From contig JAMFSJ010000066.1 in NCBI GenBank assembly GCA_026225255.1, positions 80,781 to 144,780 of the forward strand: a stretch of DNA of 64,000 nt. Direction: 5' to 3'. Below, in pieces: positions 10,801 to 20,900 of this stretch; position 1 is the stretch's first letter; every line of letters starts with the position of its first letter. Below the pieces are notes generated by a model. The model was not told where the DNA came from and made no database searches. It saw only the letters and a list, made by a program, of their open reading frames with translations. The position numbers and the translations under genes are program-made. Source of the DNA: Methylacidimicrobium fagopyrum (GTDB lineage Bacteria; Verrucomicrobiota; Verrucomicrobiia; Limisphaerales; UBA11358).

Positions 10801-11952
10801 CAGACGAGCAATGTGAAACCCGCGATCAGTGAAATCGGTGGCACGCCTACCAGCGTATTCATTACGTGGAATGAATTGCTCGATTCGGCGAGCGCGGTCA
10901 ATCTGGCAAACTATTCGATTAATGGCGGCGCCACGATCGTGTCGGCTACGGCCACGAATATCATCGCCAGTCCGTATGCCGCAACGGTAGTGACGTTGAA
11001 CATTGCCAATGCGGTTCCGGGTCAGAACTACACGTTGACGGCGAATAATATCAAGAACTTGCCGTTGAGCGAATCCGTCGTGCCGAACACTACGGCCAAA
11101 TTCGTCGCTTATAATGCCTACCTTGATTTCAACGAAGGTCAGTCCGCCGTCAATTACGGTTTGGCTAGCTTGGACTTGAATGACGGGATCAACGGCGCGG
11201 GCGCGATGGATCTCGCCATCCCCAGCGGCGGCACGGGAGCCGTGTTGGTCAGCGATCCGTTGAGCGGCGGCACGGTGACGAATTTCACCGCGACGTTCAA
11301 GATATTCATGGCGCCGTTCCCCAATAACAACGACAACAATCCGACCGGGTTGGGTGACGGTATCAGCTTCAACTTTGGTAACAGTGCGGCGGTCTATTAC
11401 GGTGCGCCGAATGTCGGCTCCTTTAGTGATGGCCTCAGTGGTGCCAATGTTTTGGCGGTAAACTTCAAGACCTCCGCGGGCACGACGGCGATCGGCGTGA
11501 ACGTCCTTTACGGCGGCACCTTGGTGGCGAGTGCTGCGCTGCCGCAAACCAATATGATCAACAGCCGTTGGGTGGATATCACCATCCAATTGAATGCCAA
11601 CGGCACGGTGAATGTGGATCGTGACGGCGTCGCGCTGATATCGGGCGTTGTCTTACCTAGCTACACCCCGGCTTCCAGTGCCAACTTCCTGGTGGGCGCA
11701 GCGTGCGGTGGTAATTGGTCGGAACAAGTCGTGGACACCCTCGCTATTCTTGAAAATGCGCCGGTGTCGCCGGCCTTGATTCAATTCAATGCTAACAACG
11801 GTAACTTGAACTTTTCGTGGCAACCGGCCGGTGGCCGACTCCAAACCGCGTCGAGTTTGACCGGACCGTGGACGAATGTCGGCGGCAGCCAATCGCTCAC
11901 CGTGCCGGCAAGTAACACTGGCGCAGCATTCTACCGCGTTGTGGTTCCGTGA
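7858..11952 (+). CDS. Giant secreted protein with Ig-like, PA14 and LamG-like domains
   Basis: 1364 residues from ATG 7858; the frame is open upstream to TTG 7807, but only the ATG places the signal peptide (LTAFGQ, cut near 28) at the N terminus. Layout: a beta-rich module at about 30-245, Ig-like at 250-340, a second copy of the first module at about 345-565 (both contain an SNWN or TNWN turn and a DGW motif), Ig-like at 575-660, PA14-like at about 660-880 (YIFYVASDDSAALWLS), Ig-like at 885-980, an Fn3/Big-like segment, and a LamG-like domain at about 1090-1300. It ends in a conserved tail (LQTASSLTGPWTNVGG to FYRVVVP). There are no catalytic motifs. It is likely a surface or extracellular glycan-binding adhesin. 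It follows the two-component pair and precedes a pseudopilin. Confidence 0.85.
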   Translation: MKSTNQRTVSWRTLLVLSMLFTLTAFGQTPGVIGIKFGFTGTYSTADVPFPTDSTGVVPMTNWNNLQATTVASITATTWNIAQDSAGNALNGITLQAAGVNDGWHTGGTECAAGRLLYNYWKFNNNNSLVDGGGKHYVTFTITNLVSSIYDVYVYINDNNGNYWGNAQANSVIAIGNNVDGGGQNGFNGASTDPCSLTTPFHTATGYGNNVNYVKIPAVVTTSGGVIVVTVVSHGGNDMAVAGIQLVPPPTVAIATSPASETVMTNGIGSFSVTLNGGAAPFVYQWYHVSGGVTNPITDGSGVGATYLTPAVTSAMSGDGYYVKVSDALNTTATSSTATLTVVATTASVVSVKFLPSDALGTGPVLASTDLTGLYASSNWNTIAVTVDGSTQNFIALKDTRGYGSPIQVTTLGTSDGWYINSPTTDNAPITKLLNTFVKGRKPAVVGNPTALGTGVMQFVINNLNNSQTYNAYLYLLDNSTGNLPDIDGGNGVTNYAGNLLGNVNQGSNYLISVNQNPTGPRDSGNYVHLTGLTPTAGAITITVAWNTNSTGDGIGVSGLQVVQSSIDLSPVSIIVQPATQRVVTNTPATFSVSAAGSPINYQWYKIVGNTTNALVNATNYTYTVASVQDSDTGSKYFVVVSNQLNQLVSQAAMLTAGHVISPVIGFLENDQFNTGAWGSDAAAFAQIFPGSPWLANNTPTKVQYLQTFDDHQDLVGNSSERIYGYFMPPVTGNYIFYVASDDSAALWLSTDNTPANVYEIAQVQSWMYHNDWTMSQTCGETPFGGGGEFRSDQFELGGGQNNAQQASSVNGGSWSYWPGLNPDGSITLTAGTPYYIELDHWQGNGGQAASVTYKLASQPDPAYQSAPLLAYDNIAAVQAVDGDMIVITNQPVDATALEGLSTTFSVTAGSYVAGLNNAAAPPIEYQWFMISGGVTNMIAGANSLTYTTVPEVLANSGQKFFCQLTTIAFQTNSSAAMLTVQTSNVKPAISEIGGTPTSVFITWNELLDSASAVNLANYSINGGATIVSATATNIIASPYAATVVTLNIANAVPGQNYTLTANNIKNLPLSESVVPNTTAKFVAYNAYLDFNEGQSAVNYGLASLDLNDGINGAGAMDLAIPSGGTGAVLVSDPLSGGTVTNFTATFKIFMAPFPNNNDNNPTGLGDGISFNFGNSAAVYYGAPNVGSFSDGLSGANVLAVNFKTSAGTTAIGVNVLYGGTLVASAALPQTNMINSRWVDITIQLNANGTVNVDRDGVALISGVVLPSYTPASSANFLVGAACGGNWSEQVVDTLAILENAPVSPALIQFNANNGNLNFSWQPAGGRLQTASSLTGPWTNVGGSQSLTVPASNTGAAFYRVVVP

Positions 11953-12026
11953 GTTAGTTGTGGGTTAGTTGTGGAAGCAGTCGGAACGTCCGGCTGCTTC
12001 CTAATCCGAACAAAATACTATTTACG

Positions 12027-12875
<849 letters not shown>

Positions 12876-12892
12876 GCGGGAAAAGTTCCCGC
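12876..12892 (+). terminator. Hairpin directly after pseudopilin stop
   Basis: GCGGGAA-AAG-TTCCCGC starts at the base after the stop codon. It has 7-bp perfect arms but no following T-run, so it is either a weak terminator or an mRNA-stabilising hairpin. Confidence 0.35.
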
Positions 12893-12950
12893 GTCCAACC
12901 GCCTAGCTCCCGAGCAATCCCAAATTTCAAATACGCAACCCTCAATCCGT

Positions 12951-12975
12951 AGCACCCAGCTTGGCTGTTGGTGCT
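12951..12975 (+). terminator. Hairpin between pseudopilin and GH2
   Basis: The stem AGCACC/CAGC pairs with GCTG/GGTGCT around a TTG loop with a 2-3 base bulge, and is followed by a T-rich stretch (GGAATTTTCATTT). It could end the pseudopilin transcript or sit in the GH2 leader. Confidence 0.4.
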
Positions 12976-13016
12976 TGGAATTTTCATTTATAAATCATTA
13001 CCCTTTAAAACTAACT

Positions 13017-15875
13017 ATGATTCGGCTTAAACAGTGGTTGTCCTGGTTCACTATTTTGAGTGCGGTCAGCGTCGCGATGGCGGCGGAGTCGCCGACGGAA
13101 CGGCTATCGCTGGATGTCGGTTGGAAATTTTATCTCGGCAATCCGTGGGGCAACGATTTATGGCTCGGCAAGGCGGCGGATTTGAAAGGCCCGGCGCGGC
13201 CGGATTTCTCGGACTTTGATTGGCGCACGGTGGATCTGCCGCATGATTGGGCGGTGGAATTGCCGTTCGATCGCACGGCCGACGCGAGCCACGGTTTTAA
13301 ACCCGTCGGCCCGGGCTTCGCCACGAACAACGTCGCGTGGTATCGCCGCTCGCTGGAATTGTCCCCGGCGGATATGGGCAAACGGCTGGGGCTCCAATTC
13401 GACGGCGTGTTTCACGATTGCGATGTGTTTGTGAACGGCTGGTTCGTCGGCCATCACGCGGGCGGCTACAATGGTTTTCGCTTTGACATCACGGACGTGG
13501 CGAATCCCAACGGCAAAAATGTCGTCGCCGTGAAAGTGGACGTGTCGCAATTCGACGGCTGGTTTTACGAAGGCGCGGGAATTTATCGTCACGTCTGGCT
13601 CGTGAAAAATGCGCCGCTCGCCCTCGCGCCCGATGGCGTTTTTGTGTGGAGCGAATTCAAAAACAATCTACCGGTCGGGGCGGCGGAAATAAAAGTCGAA
13701 GCCAGTTTGCTGAACTTGCAGACCAATGCCGCCGCGGCGACGGTGACGTGCGAGATTCTTTCTCCGGCCGGGCAATCGCTGGCGAAATTCAAAAGCACGG
13801 AAAAAGTCGGCCGCCTCGCGCAAAGCGACGTTCGCCTCGGCACAAAAATTTCTTCGCCCGCGTTGTGGTCGCCGGAATCGCCGCAACTTTACCAACTCAT
13901 CACGACGGTCGAAAGCGGCGGTAAAATTGTTGACCGCAAGCAAACCGAATTTGGCATCCGCACCGTGGCTTACGATCCCAACACCGGTTTTTTGTTGAAT
14001 GGCAAACCGTATCAAATCAAGGGCACTTGCAATCATCAAGACGCGGCGGGCGTGGGCGCGGCGGTGCCGGACGCATTGCAATACTATCGCATTGCCAAAT
14101 TAAAAGAGTTCGGCTGCAACGCGTATCGCACCTCGCACAACGCGCCGACGCCCGAGTTGCTGGCGGCGTGTGACCGCTTGGGTATGTTGGTGCTGGACGA
14201 AAATCGTTTGTTCGGCAGCGACGCGGTCAATCTGGAACGCTTTAAAGCCCAGATCTTGTGCGATCGTAATCATCCCAGCGTTTTCACGTGGTCACTGTGC
14301 AATGAAGAATGGAACGCGCAGAACAGCCCGGTCGGCGCGGCCGTCGCGCTAACCATGCAAAATCTCGCGCATTCGCTCGATCCGACGCGTGAATGCACGG
14401 CGGCGGTCAACAGCGGCACTTACGGCGACGAAGGTTTTTTCGCGGTGCTCGACGTGAAGGGATTTAATTATCACTTCGAAAATATGGACGCGTATCACGC
14501 GGCGTTTCCGGCGTCAAAAATTCTCGGCACCGAACAAGCCAGTTCCATCGGCACGCGCGGCATTTATACGAACGACGAGTCGCTCGGTTACGTCAGTGCT
14601 TACGACGATCACAATCCGCGCTGGGGCTGTTCCGCCGAAGAATGGTGGAGCTTTTTCGACGCGCGCCCGTGGTCGTCCGGCGGTTTTGTGTGGACGGGCT
14701 TTGATTATCGTGGCGAACCGACGCCTTACCAATGGCCGTGCATCAATTCCCATTTTGGCATCCTGGACACCTGCGGTTTCCCCAAAGATAATTTCTGGTA
14801 TTACCAATCGTGGTGGACGACCAACCTCGTTTTACATTTGCTGCCGCACTGGAATTGGCCGGGTCGCGAAGGTCAGGAAATTTCCGTGCGCGCCTTGAGC
14901 AACTGTCAGGCGGTGGAATTGTTTTTGAACGGTCAAAGCCTGGGTCGCCAGACGATGAAAAAAGATTCGGAGTTGAAATGGAATGTGAAATATGCGCCGG
15001 GAACTTTGAGTGCCCAAGGTTTTAAGGACGGCAAACTTGTGGCGGAAACCAAAGTTGAAACGACGGGTGAACCCATCGCGCTGAAGCTGGCGCCGGATCG
15101 CACCACGATCCAGGCCGATGGCAAAGACGTCAGCGTTATCAATGTTTCCGTGCTCGATGCGCAAAATCGCGTCGTGCCGGTTGCGGCCGATCTGATTCAT
15201 TTTAAATTGAACGGTCCGGGAAAAATCATCGGCGTGGGCAATGGCGATCCGAGTTGTCACGAGCCGGATATTTTTGTGACGCCACCGAGTAACAAGGTGA
15301 TTCCAGAAAACGCTGGCTGGCATTATAAAATTTTGCCGGACGTGAAAAATCCGCAGTTGGCTGAACTGCAACCGGAGTTTGACGATTCAGCTTGGAAAAA
15401 AGTGGATACGCGGGGGGAAGCGAAATCATTGCGGCAACCGGCGCAGGCGATTTATCGCGCGAAAATTTCGGTGGATGCCGAGGAATTGGCGGCGGCGGTG
15501 CAATTGAAAGTGGGGCGGATGGATGATTCCGGCTGGGTTTATATCAACGGCAAACTGGCGGGTGAATCGCATGATTGGTCGGCCTCGCCCACCTTCGACA
15601 TCAAATCGCTTTTGCACACGGGCGAAAATACGATTGCCATTGCCATCATTAATACGGACAACAGCGGTGGTTTGGGCAACGGGGTGAGTTTGATTCTTTC
15701 CAAAAAAGTGGAAGCCCCGAAATGGCAACGCAGCGCGTTCAACGGTCTTGCGCAAGTTTTAGTGCAAGCGGATCAGACGGGTGGAGAAATCCAACTGCGC
15801 GCCAGCGCGGACAACCTTGCGCCCACCACGTTCGTGATTCATTCGCAAAAAGCAGACGCGGTGGTGGCTCAGTAA
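13017..15875 (+). CDS. Glycoside hydrolase family 2 (beta-galactosidase-like), secreted
   Basis: 952 residues from ATG 13017; the upstream in-frame TTG at 12975 would bury the signal peptide (cut near VAMAA). Order: GH2 sugar-binding jelly roll (about 30-210; VDLPHDWAVELP, GVFHDCDVFVNG), an immunoglobulin-like domain (about 215-320), a TIM barrel (about 325-600) with acid/base Glu430 (SLCNEEWN) and probable nucleophile Glu506 (ILGTEQASS). After these come a DUF4982/Big-like segment and a C-terminal galactose-binding-like jelly roll (GWVYINGKLAGESHDW). It should remove terminal beta-galactosyl or related residues outside the cytoplasm. Exact specificity within GH2 cannot be read from sequence. 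It is the enzyme of module 1. Confidence 0.9.
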   Translation: MIRLKQWLSWFTILSAVSVAMAAESPTERLSLDVGWKFYLGNPWGNDLWLGKAADLKGPARPDFSDFDWRTVDLPHDWAVELPFDRTADASHGFKPVGPGFATNNVAWYRRSLELSPADMGKRLGLQFDGVFHDCDVFVNGWFVGHHAGGYNGFRFDITDVANPNGKNVVAVKVDVSQFDGWFYEGAGIYRHVWLVKNAPLALAPDGVFVWSEFKNNLPVGAAEIKVEASLLNLQTNAAAATVTCEILSPAGQSLAKFKSTEKVGRLAQSDVRLGTKISSPALWSPESPQLYQLITTVESGGKIVDRKQTEFGIRTVAYDPNTGFLLNGKPYQIKGTCNHQDAAGVGAAVPDALQYYRIAKLKEFGCNAYRTSHNAPTPELLAACDRLGMLVLDENRLFGSDAVNLERFKAQILCDRNHPSVFTWSLCNEEWNAQNSPVGAAVALTMQNLAHSLDPTRECTAAVNSGTYGDEGFFAVLDVKGFNYHFENMDAYHAAFPASKILGTEQASSIGTRGIYTNDESLGYVSAYDDHNPRWGCSAEEWWSFFDARPWSSGGFVWTGFDYRGEPTPYQWPCINSHFGILDTCGFPKDNFWYYQSWWTTNLVLHLLPHWNWPGREGQEISVRALSNCQAVELFLNGQSLGRQTMKKDSELKWNVKYAPGTLSAQGFKDGKLVAETKVETTGEPIALKLAPDRTTIQADGKDVSVINVSVLDAQNRVVPVAADLIHFKLNGPGKIIGVGNGDPSCHEPDIFVTPPSNKVIPENAGWHYKILPDVKNPQLAELQPEFDDSAWKKVDTRGEAKSLRQPAQAIYRAKISVDAEELAAAVQLKVGRMDDSGWVYINGKLAGESHDWSASPTFDIKSLLHTGENTIAIAIINTDNSGGLGNGVSLILSKKVEAPKWQRSAFNGLAQVLVQADQTGGEIQLRASADNLAPTTFVIHSQKADAVVAQ

Positions 15876-15883
15876 AATCGTCA

Positions 15884-15912
15884 CGCCGGCGCGTTGGTAA
15901 AACGCGCCGGCG
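15884..15912. terminator. Bidirectional terminator between convergent GH2 and GH5
   Basis: CGCCGGCGCGTT and AACGCGCCGGCG form a perfect 12-bp stem with a 5-base loop, filling the 44-base gap between convergent genes. On the minus strand TTTTA follows a few bases later. This is the best terminator in the window. Confidence 0.8.
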
Positions 15913-15919
15913 AAACAGC

Positions 15920-17047
15920 TCAGTGAGTTTTCTCGCCCGCGAGCGTGACGGATTTGATGTAGTCGGTTTCCTGAATGTTGTAAGGCGTGCCGTCCGGGCG
16001 GAAAATATCGTGAAACCACAACGGCGGCTCGGCGGTGTATTTTTTATCCCACGAATCCCACGGAAAAATCGTCTGCGTTTTGCCGGAAACAAATCCCCAA
16101 TTATAGGCGCCAACATTTTGATCGTGCATATATTTCAGGTTTGGCTCAAACGTGCTCCCAGCGGGACGCGCCATGTATTCCGTGCACACCAGCGGACGAC
16201 GATAACGCTGCAAATTTTCCACGCATTTTTTCAACTCATCCAGCCGGCTGTAATTATGAAATGAAATGACGTCCGAGTTCTGTAACTGCACGCGTTCCAT
16301 GGAAGATAGCTTTTCGGGATCCGCCCAATTGCCGAGCCAGACACCGCTGGTCAACGGTTGCGACGGTTTCATTTCACGCGCCCAGGCAAAGGTTTCTTGC
16401 AATAAAATCAGCGCCATATCGCGTTTGCCCGTGACTTCAAATTTTCCGTAGGAAGAACCATTGCCATTATCCGGCTCATTGAACAGATCCCACATATCAA
16501 TGCGCGAATCATTTTTGAAATGGCCGATGACGCCCTGCACGTAAGGTTTCAATTCCGCAAACCGTTCCGGGTGCAGCATGATTTCCTGACCGGGACTTTG
16601 CACCCAGCCGGAATTATGGACGAACGGTTTTGGCTCCGGCTGTTTCCCGGATTTCGGAAACGGATTCCAGCACGAATCAAAAAATACAAACGTCACGCCG
16701 ATCTGATGTTTGTGCGCGATAGTGAGAAATTGATCCATGCGTTTCAGAAAACCTTTGGCATCCTGTTGCCACAGCAAATCATGTAAAAATACGCGCACGC
16801 TCGTGAAGCCGATGGCTTGCGCCCAGCCCAATTCGCGGTCAATCGTCGCGGGATCAAACGTGTCGGCCTGCCACATTTCCAATTGATTGATCGCGGTGCT
16901 CGGCGTGAAATTGCAGCCCACGAGCCAGCGATGGTGCGCGGACCATTCGTTGGCTTTTTCGACCGGCCACGGCGATTGCGCCAGGGCCGGGACGCTGGCA
17001 ACGGCACTGAAGAGGGTGAGAACAAGAGTGGCAATTGTGATTCGCAT
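15920..17047 (-). CDS. Secreted glycoside hydrolase family 5-like (cellulase-fold) enzyme
   Basis: 375 residues from ATG 17047, which gives a canonical signal peptide (MRITIATLVLTLFSA, cut after ALAQ). ATG 17065 is an alternative adding six residues. A single TIM-barrel domain carries the acid/base Glu191 (MWDLFNEPDNG) and nucleophile Glu290 (PLVCTEYMARP), with SFHNYS between them, typical of clan GH-A family 5-like enzymes acting on beta-linked glycans. The substrate is not certain: glucan, mannan or xylan are all possible. It lies downstream of regulator 17228-17899 on the same strand (180-base gap) and convergent with GH2, so it bridges modules 1 and 2. Confidence 0.85.
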   Translation of the reverse strand: MRITIATLVLTLFSAVASVPALAQSPWPVEKANEWSAHHRWLVGCNFTPSTAINQLEMWQADTFDPATIDRELGWAQAIGFTSVRVFLHDLLWQQDAKGFLKRMDQFLTIAHKHQIGVTFVFFDSCWNPFPKSGKQPEPKPFVHNSGWVQSPGQEIMLHPERFAELKPYVQGVIGHFKNDSRIDMWDLFNEPDNGNGSSYGKFEVTGKRDMALILLQETFAWAREMKPSQPLTSGVWLGNWADPEKLSSMERVQLQNSDVISFHNYSRLDELKKCVENLQRYRRPLVCTEYMARPAGSTFEPNLKYMHDQNVGAYNWGFVSGKTQTIFPWDSWDKKYTAEPPLWFHDIFRPDGTPYNIQETDYIKSVTLAGEKTH

Positions 17048-17227
17048 AAATGATGGGTTCAGCATTGTAATGGATGCGCGCTAATTTCGCAGATTCATGC
17101 GTGTCCGTCACGCAGCTATTTCTGGCTCCGTAAACCGGTGGTCATGATCGGCAGATTCCAAGCCGCAACTTTGAGCCATCCGTGGCCTCGCCAGTTTTAT
17201 CCGAAGTGGTAATGGACGAGCGGCCAA

Positions 17228-17899
17228 TCAAGAATGCTTTTGATCAAAAAACATGGCCACCGCTTGGGTGCGGGAGCGGACGTGGAGCTTTTCGTAGATG
17301 TGTTCAATGTGCGTGTGGACGGTGCGGTAGGAAATCTTCAGCAGTTCAGCGACTTCTTTGTAGAGATAACCTTTGGCCAGACATTCAAGCACTTCGCGTT
17401 CGCGGGCGGTCAGGCAGGCCATTTCTTCCCGATTGGAATTGACGCTGGCGGTCGTAGCGTTGCCAAAGGATTGAATAATTTTTCGGGCGATGTTGCTGGT
17501 CATTGGCACGCCGCCGGAAGAGACGGTGCGCACGGCCGAAAGTAATTCGGCGGATTGAATCGGCTTGAGCAGATAACCACTCGCGCCGGCAGCCAACGAA
17601 TTGAAAATCGTGTCCGTATCATCGTGCACGGTCAGCATGACGACCTGCGTTTGCAGCGACCGGGGCGACAGTTGTTGCACTGCCCAAACGCCGTCGTGAT
17701 CGGGCAGGTTGATGTCCATGAAAACCACCATCGGGCGCAATTGCGGAATCTCCCGCACCGCATCTTCCGCGTTGGAAAAAATTCCGAGACACGCGACGTC
17801 CGGTGCGCGTTTCAAGATGTTCGCCATGTGTTGACGCACGCGCGCGTCGTCTTCAACGACCGCGACGGTAATTTTTGGTTTGGCAGGCACGTTCAGCAC
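17228..17899 (-). CDS. NarL/FixJ-family response regulator
   Basis: 223 residues. The receiver domain has VVEDDAR and phospho-acceptor Asp62 (MVVFMDINLPDHDG). The LuxR-type DNA-binding domain has LTAREREVLECLAKG and KEVAELLKISYRTVHTH. It lies 82 bases downstream of the propeller kinase on the same strand, so it is its likely partner. The gap holds a palindrome also found upstream of the kinase. Targets probably include the divergent exoprotein operon and GH5, by inference. Confidence 0.93.
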   Translation of the reverse strand: MLNVPAKPKITVAVVEDDARVRQHMANILKRAPDVACLGIFSNAEDAVREIPQLRPMVVFMDINLPDHDGVWAVQQLSPRSLQTQVVMLTVHDDTDTIFNSLAAGASGYLLKPIQSAELLSAVRTVSSGGVPMTSNIARKIIQSFGNATTASVNSNREEMACLTAREREVLECLAKGYLYKEVAELLKISYRTVHTHIEHIYEKLHVRSRTQAVAMFFDQKHS

Positions 17900-17933
17900 G
17901 CCGCAAGGATGCGGATATTAGCGATAACAACAA

Positions 17934-17949
17934 TCGGCAGTTCTGCCGA
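17934..17949. promoter_or_regulatory. Palindrome TCGGCAG-TT-CTGCCGA, copy 1
   Basis: A perfect 7-bp inverted repeat, 35 bases before the regulator start and after the kinase stop. A near-identical 16-mer (15 of 16 bases) is at 21109-21124 upstream of the kinase. It is a candidate binding site for the regulator itself. A lone half-site TCGGCAG lies at 17148-17154 before GH5. Confidence 0.5.
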
Positions 17950-17981
17950 CAATGGTTTGGAAAATGAATGCGCCATGGCGT

Positions 17982-20900
17982 TCATGATTTTGGCGGCGGT
18001 TCTTCCGGTTTCAAGCGCACACTTAATTTGATCATCGTGCCGCGGCCCGCTTCGCTGTGATATTCGACCGTGCCATCAATTTCTGCCAGCCGTTTTTTGA
18101 GATTCGTCAATCCGCTGCGGCTGGGCTCGTGGGTGCCCGCAGGCGACGGTTCAACGGGCCACGTAAAGCCTTTGCCGTTATCCTCGATGATGAGCGTCAA
18201 TCGGTCGGCTTCCAGCTTGAGGCGCAACCAGACTTCGGTGGCTTGTGCATGCTTGACGATGTTGTTGAGCACTTCGCGCGTGGCGAGAAAAAGATTATGC
18301 CGGACCGTGGAACTGAAATAACTGAACGGCAAAACGTCGGGTGCCTCGATGCGGCAGGAGATGTTGGCGAGCCGCAGAAAATCCTGCGCGGCTTTGCAGA
18401 TGAAGACGAGGGATTGCTCGACGGTTTCATTCTTGCGGCTGATGGCCCAAACCGTTTCATCGAGCGAACGGGTGAGGCTGCGCGCGGCGGCAAAAATTTC
18501 AGTCAAATTTTTCTGCGTTTCCACCGGCTCCTCCGTTTGCGTCTGGGCAAGGTCGCTCATCAACGCGATTTCCGTCAGGCCGGCACCGAGGTTATCGTGC
18601 AAATCGCGGGCGATGCGCTGACGTTCTTCCTCCGTGGCGCGCTGGGCTTCGAGCAGCAACAAACGCCGGCGCAACCGTGCGCGCCCGACGTTCCACACGA
18701 TGAACATCAACGTTCCCAACACGCCAATCGCAATCAGGGCGCGGATGGAATTGCGTTCCCACCAACGCGGCACAATTTCGATGGCGATGGGATGTTCGTT
18801 CGCCTGCCATGTGCCATCGGGATTGCTGGCCATGACGTTGAAGGTATAGTGGCCGGGCGGTAAATGATTGTAATCCGCCTCGCGCCGTTGCCCGGCATCC
18901 GTCCACGTGTCTTCCAAACCTTTGAGCTGATAACGAAAATGAGTAGCGGACGCGAGCAGGTTGGCCAGCGTGTATTGAAAGACCAATTGGCGCAGACCGG
19001 ATTGGATGCGGATGATGCCATCGTGGTCCGGTGTTTGCATGACGCCGTCGCCGGAAATTTCTTCGATGATCACCGGCCATTTGGTTTCTTTGCGCGCCAG
19101 CGTCGCCGGATCAAAAACCGCGACGCCGCTTTGATTCGGAAACCACAGGCGGCCATCGCTCGTGCGCGCCGCCACGGGTTGACCCCAGCCGGAACAAACC
19201 ATGGAGCCGAGGCCGTCCGCAATAGTCAGGTGGCGGCCGAGCAGGGGATTATTGGCGTCTAACAAGGATATTTCCAACGAATCCCGCGAGCAGGTGAAGA
19301 TGCCATTTGCCGTGCCCAGCCAAAACCGGCCGCGATCATCTTCCACGAGTGACAGCAGATAATCACTCGGCAGGCCGGATTGACTTTGCCATTGATGAAT
19401 TTCGCCCTCGCGCAAACGGAACAAACCTTGGCCGAACGTCGCGATCCAGAGCGCACCTTCCTGATCAAAAAATAAGGTGCGGATATCCGCGGTATCGACC
19501 GGCGAATGCGTGAGGTAAGGTTCAAATTTGTCACCCACTTGTCGCAACAATCCCGCGCCGCGGATGGCCAGCAAAATGCGCCCGTCCGCCGCCTGATTGA
19601 TCGCGCAAACATCGCGTCCGGTAAGGCCGTCAGTGCGGTGAAAGATTTTTATTTGGTCGGCTTTAAGCCGCACTAAACCGCCGTTGCTGCCCACCCAAAG
19701 GTTGCCTTCGCGATCTTCAAACAAGGATAGAAAAGCGCCGGCATTGACCGTGGTGATTTTTTTGAACTCGCCATTTTCCAGTCGAAATAAGCCGCCGCGC
19801 GCCGCCACCCAAAGATTCGTGTGCCGGTCTTCCAGCAGGCCGAAAACATGCGGTGCCGTCAGTCCCGGCAGTTGATCGTAATTGGTCCACGAGCCGTCGC
19901 GATAATGAAAAATGCCGCTGCCATACGTTCCCACCCAAACGCTGCCGTCGCGGCTGGCGCAAGCGGTCAGAACGACGTGTTGTTGCGGGTTGGGATTCGG
20001 ATACAGCATGGTGATATCGCGCAGATGCGCGCGAAAAAGCTGGCCACCTTGCAAGCCGAACCACAGCGTGCCTTCCTGATCCCGAGTGCAAGCATTGACC
20101 GTGGTGTCAGTCATCGGGCCTTCGCGGGCGAGGGCATTCCACGTGCCGTTGGTGGCCCAGTGAAAAACGCCGCTGCCGCTGGTGGCGACCCAAAGTCCGC
20201 CCGCGCCGTCATCCAGTAACGAACGGATGCTGGAACGGATGGAATCCTGCGGCCACGGATACGGCAAGGTGGGTTCAATCCATCCGCCATCTTTGAAACG
20301 GAAAACTTGTCCGCCTAAAAGTTGATCCACGAAAGTCGTCGCCGCCCACAGCTCGCCATTGCTGGTAGTGGCAATAGCGACCACCGATTCCGCGATCGGC
20401 AACGGTGGTGGGGCGATAAATTGGTGACCATTCCAAACCATCAATTTGCCACCGGCGAGAATCCAGATTTGCCCGGCGGCAATTTGCACGCTCGTCACCG
20501 AATCATTTGGCAATCCATTCGTCTGCTTAAACGATTGCCAATTGCCTTGGTAATAACACCGCAAACCCACGCCCGCCGTGGCGATCCACACCGCGCCTTG
20601 CGCATCTTCGGCGAGCGCGTTGATTTTTTTACCGCCGGTGAGAGTGTTCGCAGCGATCTTTTGAAATTTCCCGTCGGTTCGGCGCAGCAAGTTTCCGGCT
20701 TCGGTGCCGACCCACAATTGGCCTTGATGATCCACCAATAAACTGGCGGCGCGATCTTCGGCGGGAACCGGAAATTGTCGCGCATTCAACGGCTGAAATT
20801 GATTGCCGTCAAAACGCACCAAGCCGAGATCGGTGGCGATCCAAAGAAAACCGTCGGGCGTGCGCGCGACGGCTTTGATGTCACCCCAGTTCAATCCGTC

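Noticed and set aside
10372..11589. 405-residue frame opposite the giant exoprotein
   Set aside because: A shadow of the strong plus-strand coding frame in a repeat-rich gene; no homology-like pattern, Arg-rich composition.
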